This document shows, one piece after another, positions 57,240 through 64,000 of a stretch of 64,000 nt of DNA. The translations under genes were made by a program, and so were the position numbers. The DNA is from Pseudocercospora fijiensis CIRAD86 (taxonomy: Eukaryota > Ascomycota > Dothideomycetes > Mycosphaerellales > Mycosphaerellaceae). Under the pieces are notes generated by a model. The model was not told the DNA's origin, did no database searches, and saw only the letters and a program-made list of their open reading frames with translations. Where the stretch lies: contig NW_006921540.1 in the NCBI RefSeq assembly GCF_000340215.1, positions 1,792,377 through 1,856,376 on the forward strand, read 5' to 3'. Positions within the stretch are counted from its first letter, which is position 1; the number at the start of each line of letters is the position of its first letter.

Positions 57240-60200
57240 TAAAATAGAGCGTACCGAGCGCTACTATCCGCTAGCGGGCGAGCGCGGCCCTCCTATATAA
57301 TAGCAATACGCCTATAAAGAAGACGAGCTCTTAGAACTAAGCTAGTAGTAGCTACCTTAGCGTCGCAAGGTTAGCGGCCTACTATTTGCCGTAGCACTAC
57401 TATAAATCGAGCACTACGAGGACTACGTTAGCTCGCCTAAAAACATCGTATAGGCGAACCTTAATAACATCCCTTATAATAAGGTCCCGGTAGAGTTATA
57501 CCGCGAGCTCGACCGGCCGCTACTAGAAAATATTAGTAACTTCGTTAACGCTACGGTATAGGCACGAATCTATCGTACGCTAGTGCCGCGCCCGCTATTG
57601 CGTAGAAGAACTATACGGGTAAACCCTATTACCTTCGAGGACTTCTTCCTAAAGCACTACGGCTCCGATAGGATATATATTATACGAATTCACTTAGTCG
57701 ACCTCTCCGAACTTAGCTACCTGCCCCTACTACTACTCGACCCTAAAGCTAATCTAAAGGACCGTAATACCTTACGCTGCATCGCTATCTTATTATAGTA
57801 GGGCGCTAGCGTTAATAGCTACGAGATAGGTAACTACGCTAGCTAGGCTACGTTTTTCGGCCTACCGCAGTTCTGTTAGTTCCTAGACGCTAAGCTAGAC
57901 GTCGCTTAGGACGGCTAGCGATACCGCGTTATTGTCCCCGATCCTTAGTACGCTAAATTGTTCTACGACCTAGTAGAGATCCTAGACTAGGTCCGCAACT
58001 ACGATATCTACTACGCGATCCGGACGCTCGCTAAGCTCGACCTTACTCTAACGTCTTATAAGGAGAACAGTATACCCTTCGCGGTACCCTATACCTAGAC
58101 CGCCTTTTAACTTATAAGCGCCTTAGCTAGCTACGGCTTCGCAAAGAACGCCCTTAATAAGCTATACGAGATCCTTACCGGTATACTAGGCTAGAACGAG
58201 ACCGAACTAAACCTTATATCCGTATACGCATAGATTATACAGATTATAGCACGTACGGTAGATAGACTAGAAGACGAAACGCTAGAGCAGGCCGACGAGC
58301 GCCTTAATTAGACTACTAATTGCTATAACTTACTAGGCTAGTTCGAGGAGGAATAGGACGTTACCGTAGAAGCGATAGTCTAGTAGTAGACAGCCGCGAT
58401 ATACGTAAAAGTATAAGAAAAGATTATTATACTCGAGCCCGTCGACCTAGTTACGTTCGATAGTACCGAGTTACTAGAAGCCTACCCTAAGTAGTACGCT
58501 GCCTCCGCGCGGTTTTAGACAGAATGCCGTTACTAGAAAGAGCGTACCGTAACTATAGTACTCGGCCCTACTAAGATTGTTAAGATGCTTAAGCCTAACG
58601 CTCTGTAGATAGATTATAGGAATAATTAAGGATAGGTATAGAGCGATAAGGACCTCCCTTACTATCTCGGAGAAGCCGCAAATTAGTACTAATATGCCTC
58701 GGACGCCGTAGTAGTACGCGACGCTACTACGCTTAACGCCGACACTAGCGCCGTAGAGTTAGCTACTAAGCGCTCTAAGGGAAAGGCGGCCCTACGCCCT
58801 AAGGGATTACCTATGCTCTAGCGATATAAGAAGGAGCTTAAGAACCCTAACGACGCGACGTATTAGGATACTATTATAGTAGAAGAGTAGGAACTAAGAA
58901 AGGTAATCGTAGGTAAAAAGTAGAACGTAGAAAAGATAGACGTCGATAGCGAGAACGTAGTAGAGAAAGAAGAGTAGGAAGTAGGAAAAGTAAGCGTAGA
59001 TAAGAAATAGGACGTAGAAAAGAGGGACGTCGATAGCGAGAACGTAACGGAGAAAGAGTAGTAGGAGGGATAGAAAGAGAAGGCTACGGGAAAGGATATC
59101 GGTATAAGTAACGCTAGAGCTAAGGACGGCGATAGCCCCGCTCCGCTAGATAATAAAGGTAAGGACGAACTTTAGAGTAAGGCGATAAACGCTATCCTTA
59201 TCTACGCCGACGCCCTAATAACCGCACGCTAGGTCGTAGACGCCGTTTAGTTAGCCTTCCCGAACCTCTATACTACTAAGAGCGCGGAAGATACTAAGGA
59301 ATTCCTTAACGCCGATAGTGCCGACGTAGGCTTAGATCCGGACTTAATCCGCAATTCTAACTTAATCCGTAAATAAGACAGTAACGGTATATACGTCTAT
59401 AAGCTTAGTATCTTTAGCCGTAGAGCCGCACTCTTACGTAATACTAAGCCCGCCTTTAGTCCTATATACGAATACGATATTACCGTATACCTAGTAGAGA
59501 ACTCTACCGCTAGGGACTCCGCTCGAGATAAGGTAGTACCTCCGTAACAATACCCTACTAAGTAATAGTAAGGCAAGACGCAACCGACTACGCGAGGTAA
59601 GGTAAAGTAGCGCGACGGAGGTAAGTAGAACGACGAAGGCGAATAGAATAGCTCCGATAGAGACGATAACGACGACGCTCTACTAAAGCCTCGTCGTAAG
59701 CACCTCCCTATAGCTTCCCTCGATATTAGCTAAGAGGTACGCAATGCGGTTACTGCGTTAGGCGTACGTTAGCGCGCGGCAAGCTGCGCCTTTATAGTAG
59801 CTATAGCGGCAATTATTAACGCTGTACGTAAGGACGACTTAGCCGTAGACCGCCTTGTTTAGGTTAACGATACGGTACGCTAGACCTATACCGTCTTAAA
59901 CCCGGTATAAGAACTTAGCTTTACGAGACGTATCTATAAGGAAGACGCTACGTAATAGCGATACGAGAACTTCCTAGCAAAGTATACCGATTCTCTAATA
60001 GGCTCTAACCTACGTAGCTCGCTTATAGCAATGTTTTATCGAGTATAGACTATAAATAAGGGCGATATAGAAGAGGGCGCCCTACTGCCTTTTATCGGAC
60101 AGAACGCTACGCTATAGCTATTACGCGAGGCAACCCCCGACGTAGGCACTAGAGACGCTAGTCTATTACGCCGAGAGGAAGTTCTAGAAGAGATAGCTAC

Positions 60201-61090
60201 GGACTTCGAGATTCTAGAAGAGCCTACGCGCGTTACGACTATCGAGATCCTAACCGCTACGCCGACGAGCGCCTAAATCGCTATACCGATAAGCGTACGT
60301 ACTCCGATAGATAAGAAGGTCCGTTAAGGCGCTACTAATATAGACAAGGATACCTACCTATAGCGCTCCGAAATACTATACTCCGACGTCGAGCAATAGC
60401 TTAAGTCTAGCTACTAGGCCGATACTACGGTACTAATCTATAACGTATTAGGCTTTATTACGATCGATTGTATACCGCCTACGGGTACGCGACTCTTAGA
60501 CGTTAAACTTAGTAATATATTTTAAATAATCGACGACGCTACAATTACCTTAAAGGAGCTCGGTACCTAGCACACCTATATAGTAGAGGCGTACGGCTTC
60601 CTACGTACTAAACGCAAGCTAATCGGCCCTCTATATCTATACTATACGGCAAGCACTAACGGCAAGTACAAGATCGCCTTAATCTATAGCCGGTATATCC
60701 TTATAGGTAGTATAGTCTTCCGGCGTAAGGTAGCGTACTAAGTCTAGCTTACCTCTATCGACAACGCCCTAGATTAGGCGATAATCTCGTAGGTCCTAAT
60801 AGACATCCCCGGCGAGACGGAGCCGCTAATAGCCGCGCGCGACTAGCAGAAGCGATAGAAGAAATACCGCGAGGACCTAGTATACCTACTCTACGGCAAA
60901 TAGCTAAAGACTATTACGGCCGGTTAGCTAACCTTTAAAGAAGACTAGGTAGAGTAGCCGACGGAGATTAATATCGTCGCGGTACCGGACTACGTCTTAG
61001 AAAACATAAAAGCAGCCCTTAATCGTAAGGCAGCCGCCGGCGTTATAGACGCAGCCCTCGACTACTTCCTTCGCACTACGTACCTCTAAC
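57240..61090 (+). pseudogene. Unidentified long frame (about 1,280 codons) downstream of pol
   Basis: One plus-strand frame continues from about 57,240 to a TAA near 61,089. Internal stops are almost all TAG, at positions where Trp or Gln would fit, with only a few TAA. A 72-codon open stretch lies at 57,583-57,798. The N-terminal half looks globular (FFLKHYGSDRIYII, LNKLYEILTGILG). The middle (about 58,800-59,700) is Lys/Glu/Asp-rich with two near repeats around VDSENVVEKEE. The C-terminal third is again globular (YNVLGFITIDCIPPTGTR). I recognise no retroviral or cellular family. It may be a captured host gene or an extra element-encoded protein. It lies inside the LTRs and is as mutated as the rest. 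Confidence 0.6.
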
Positions 61091-61800
61091 TATAAATAGG
61101 CCGTATACTACGAAAGGACCGAGACTAGACGCTAAGATCGGCCTATAAGAAGGACACGACGCTACGTAGCCGCTATAGAAGACGCGCGCCCTACTAGCTT
61201 AGGTACTAGCACCGTAGGCACTAGTACCGCAACTACCGACGCTAGGTTAGTTACGCCGCAAGTCTAAGTACGTAGCCGTACCCGCAAACAAGCTCGCCTT
61301 GCTAGTAAAGCTACCTACTCTATAGGTACTAAGCGAGCCTAAGGCCCTCTCGCCGCTAAAGATTGCTACCTAGCGCCTAGCTACGCGCGCGTCCGCGCGC
61401 GCTATTACGGTAGGCCCTTCCGATAGTCTAGCTATACGCGCGTCTACGCGTACGTCTACGTATACCCTAAACTCTCTAGCTACGCGTACGCTAACTAAGC
61501 GTAAGGTAGCCGACGGCGATTCGTCTATAAAGAAAAAGATACAGAAACTGTAGAGCTTTACGGAGGGCAAGGTAACTAAAGCTAAGGCTACCGGCTCTAA
61601 GACGGAACCGGAATTAATTAACTCTAATAAGTAAGACTATAGCTAGTAGACGCGACATAATACGAATATATACTCGAGACGTATAAGAACGTATAATACG
61701 AATACGAGCAGTAAGGAAAACGAGCAAAAGCGGAAGGAGTATATAAGAAGGGGTTTAGCTAATATAGTACGCTAGCCTTCGTTCTATCGGACGGGGGTGC

Positions 61801-61914
61801 TATTACGGCAGGGACGGTACGCTAGCTAAGCCCGGTATATACTTTCCGTAGAACCGTAGATACTTACCCTAATACTATACTATAGCTAACCTACTAATCG
61901 TCCCTCGCGTAATA
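61801..61914 (+). repeat. Right LTR of the outer chromovirus, 114 bp
   Basis: Same 114 bases as the left LTR except the last base pair step (ACA has become ATA). It is followed by GTACG, the target duplication at 61,915-61,919. Confidence 0.93.
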
Positions 61915-61919
61915 GTACG

Positions 61920-62440
61920 CGTATATAAATAAAGCGACCCGAATTTTTTTTCGAGGAAAGAATACGTAATACCTAGACCGAAATTCGAAAATCCGCTATA
62001 GTAGCGACCTAGATAAATACTTTATATATACTAATTACTATTTTTTATTCTGTATACGATAGCCCCGGTTTAGGAAAATCGAATGTAATCTAAAAACCGA
62101 ATACGCTCGGCTATATAGAAGGCTACTCTATACCGCGACGATAAGAATATATACTATTTAGACCGTAATTCGAAAAAGTACTACCGGGCGGGCCTAGATA
62201 ATTATATTATCTAGGGCCTCTACTATATATTATATATTAATTTATATTCCTCGACGAGTGCTTCCTTAAGAGGGGAAAATCTATACAAACAGCTAAATTG
62301 CGACAGAAACGGCCTAGACTAGAGATACTATCGGATCTCTGTTATCTAAACGCTAATTGGCTATACGCCACACCTTAGCCACATACTATGCCACTATGCC
62401 ACACATACACACACATATACCAAAATACTACACCCTCAAA
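61920..62440. other. RIP-affected flank and right border
   Basis: RIP-type composition goes on for about 420 bp beyond the LTR element, then ends near 62,340. From there CCA-rich normal sequence returns, including a CA-rich simple repeat (GCCACACATACACACACATA region at 62,395-62,420). No gene is seen. Confidence 0.6.
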
Positions 62441-62602
62441 TAATCCTATCTCTAGTCTGGTCTCGAGATAGATGGTGGCCTAAGAATGTGACCCTCAACA
62501 CTCTCGACATCTTAATTCAGCGATCCGATGACACTTCTCTCTATCTTGATGAAACTCCTCAGGCGAGAAGCATACCTACCGGGCAAGAATGGGATGTGTC
62601 GA

Positions 62603-63046
62603 CTAACACACTCGTCGTAGGCAAGAGTACTGGTACTGCTGCAGCTGCAACCGATACGGCACCCAAGATACTTGAACAACTTCATGAAATTCATTCGCCG
62701 TCCTGATTCTCTCAAGAGCAGACAAGCTGGGTCTAAACTCTCCATACATACACGATTGCACGAGGCGGGTGCAGAGCTGATCGCACACGACCTGCAGTGG
62801 ACTGCGTAAAGTGCTATGCTGATCAAGCAAGAAATCTCGTATCTGCGTAGCAGAAAACGGTGCGAGGACTTGAGAGTCTGCCAGTCCAGAGGCTGCCGAG
62901 CTGGAGAGGCTGCATAGTGCAGCATTTGCGTGGTGCTTGAAGCTCGAGAGACGCAGTGCCATCGATGGCGAGATAGTGACTTGGGTCGCCAGGGAGAAGT
63001 AGACGTCGAGCGATTGGCCCGAGATCAGCCTGAGTTGGGGCCACAC
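62603..63046 (-). CDS. Possible hypothetical protein or gene fragment
   Basis: A minus-strand open frame of 147 codons has a coding-like composition (MWPQLRLISGQS, helical LRLSSFKHHANAALCSLSSS) and ends VPYRLQLQQYQY..RRVC. The frame is closed upstream by a TAA just before, so if real it would be the last exon or a fragment of a gene whose earlier exons I could not find. It would be divergent from the sugar-porter gene. I recognise no family. Confidence 0.25.
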   Translation of the reverse strand: MWPQLRLISGQSLDVYFSLATQVTISPSMALRLSSFKHHANAALCSLSSSAASGLADSQVLAPFSATQIRDFLLDQHSTLRSPLQVVCDQLCTRLVQSCMYGEFRPSLSALERIRTANEFHEVVQVSWVPYRLQLQQYQYSCLRRVC

Positions 63047-63338
63047 GATGTTGTTTCGTACCGTAAATGCCGAAAACGGTGTGGTTATTACCGATTCGAG
63101 AAAGAATTGACTTCACCTCTCGGGTTGACGCAGCCCCATGGGGGCTTCGTACGAGGTTCTTGTGGGGCAAACGAGGAGAAGCTTTTGTGATCAACGGACA
63201 AGGATACTATAGCACATGGCTTCTTCATCAAACATCCATTAGGTTGGTCTCTTTGCAAAACCATCAGTAGAGACTAGAACTTCAACCTGCTCTTCTCCTG
63301 ATCAGACTTCGAAAGACCGCTGACAGAGTTCCGCAGAG

Positions 63339-64000
63339 ATGCCATACCTAGGTATGCAAGGCAATACCTTGCTGGCAGCAATTACTTGCACGTCTGGCAT
63401 GGGCTTCATACTATTCGGTAAGTTACACCAGAATCTGCAGCGATCGCCGCTGACAATCATTCAGGCTACGATGATGGGGTGATGGGTGGCGTTCTCACAG
63501 CGCCATCATTTGAGAGTCAATTCAACATGGGCTCGACGATGCAAGGCACTGTTACCTCAATTTTCCTGGTCGGTGCCTTCTTCGGATGTATGGCCTCAGC
63601 TCTCCTGAATGGAAAATGGGGAAGAAAGACAGTGTCGCACGCTGGATCTCTTGTGCTTAGCCTAGGTGCTGTGCTTCAGTCATCGAGCTACAGTGTAGCG
63701 CAGCTTCTAGTCGGCAGGATTGTCGCAGGTGTGGGCTTGGGTGTAAGTGTGCCTTCCTTCTGCGCCACTCAAGACTGATATGCTCGCAGCTGATTGTCTC
63801 CAATATCATAATGTGGCAGACCGAGCTCAGTCCAGGCCATCTCCGCGGTCTTCTTGTTGCATCAGCTCTCAGCTTTCTCATTCTCGGACAACTAATTGCA
63901 TACTGGCTGGAGTATGGAATTAGCGACGTACCTAGCAGCTTTTCATGGCGCTTTCCAATGGCTTTCCAGGCTGCCTTGGGTATCGCTACCAGCGTGATGC
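63339..64000 (+). CDS. MFS sugar-porter family transporter, 5' part
   Basis: Exons 63339-63417, 63465-63742 and 63790 to the window edge, with two 47-nt GT-AG introns. The first restores FILFG-YDDGVMGGVL, the second GVGLG-LIVSNIIMWQTE. The start MPYLGMQGNTLL precedes membrane helix 1. The motif between helices 2 and 3 is NGKWGRKT, a variant of the MFS G-x-x-x-D-R-x-G-R-R/K with Asn for Asp. GRIVAGVGLG, then WQTELSPGHLRG follow, as in fungal sugar/H+ symporters. The gene is cut by the end of the window, so substrate and completeness are unknown. Confidence 0.88.

Larger units (their letters stand above)
41545..61914 (+). mobile_element. Outer Ty3/gypsy chromovirus, 20.4 kb including a nested element
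   Basis: The element has 114-bp LTRs at each end and a GTACG target duplication. Gag, protease, reverse transcriptase, RNase H, integrase and chromodomain remnants are read on the plus strand. It is split by a 7.1-kb element at 48,898-55,999, so its own length is about 13.3 kb. That is long for the family because of a large extra frame after the chromodomain. A candidate primer-binding site TAGTAGC starts two bases after the left LTR; it equals the initiator-Met type TGGTAGC after a RIP change. A G-rich tract (ACGGGGG) precedes the right LTR. Every long frame has RIP stops, so it is inactive. Confidence 0.92.

Noticed and set aside
44930..61090. TAG read as a sense codon (Trp) by an altered genetic code or suppressor
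   Set aside because: The island genes use TGG for Trp and stop at TAG, and the same changes convert CAG and CAA to TAG/TAA and hit catalytic residues. Mutation by RIP explains all of it.
61370..61570. Minus-strand 66-codon ORF near the right LTR
   Set aside because: It is a short opening antisense to the outer element with Arg/Val repeats; no independent support.

Overview
The window is fungal nuclear DNA. Introns are short (about 47-74 nt, GT-AG), the genes look like Pezizomycotina genes, and two long blocks (about 1-16,450 and 41,350-62,350) carry heavy repeat-induced point mutation (RIP). A Dothideomycete is my best guess from the protein styles, but this is inferred, not proven. In the RIP blocks CpA/TpG has largely become TpA. 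TGG/CCA almost vanish, Trp and Gln codons have become TAG (fewer TAA), and CpG is kept, so the blocks are not extremely AT-rich.

Region 1 (1-16,450) is a graveyard of DNA transposons. It holds a minus-strand Helitron (Rep plus Pif1-type helicase) and two plus-strand Mutator-like (MULE) transposases, with several tandem repeats and a tRNA-like fossil between them. Every frame is broken by stop codons.

Region 2 (about 16,500-41,290) is a gene island with intact codons. Its left half (17,039-28,166) groups genes for small-molecule metabolism: an Abr1-type multicopper oxidase, a homogentisate-dioxygenase-like enzyme, an NCS1 (purine/cytosine-type) permease, an HSL-family alpha/beta hydrolase with Cys at the nucleophile position, and an enoyl-CoA hydratase. 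A regulator-like ORF follows. Together they look like a small uptake and ring-oxidation cluster of unknown substrate; the pathway is inference. The right half is housekeeping or hypothetical: DEAD-box helicase Dbp4, a divergent J-domain Spf31/DNAJC8-type protein, two EXR-like hypothetical proteins, a broken zinc-finger gene and the wybutosine enzyme TYW2.

Region 3 (41,540-61,919) is one large Ty3/gypsy chromovirus on the plus strand. Its 114-bp LTRs are almost identical and it has a GTACG target-site duplication. A second, 7.1-kb chromovirus (minus strand, about 200-bp LTRs, AAATG duplication) is inserted inside its integrase. The outer element also carries a reading frame of about 1,280 codons downstream of its chromodomain that I cannot identify.

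Region 4 (about 62,400-64,000) is unique DNA again, with the 5' end of an MFS sugar-porter gene running off the right edge.
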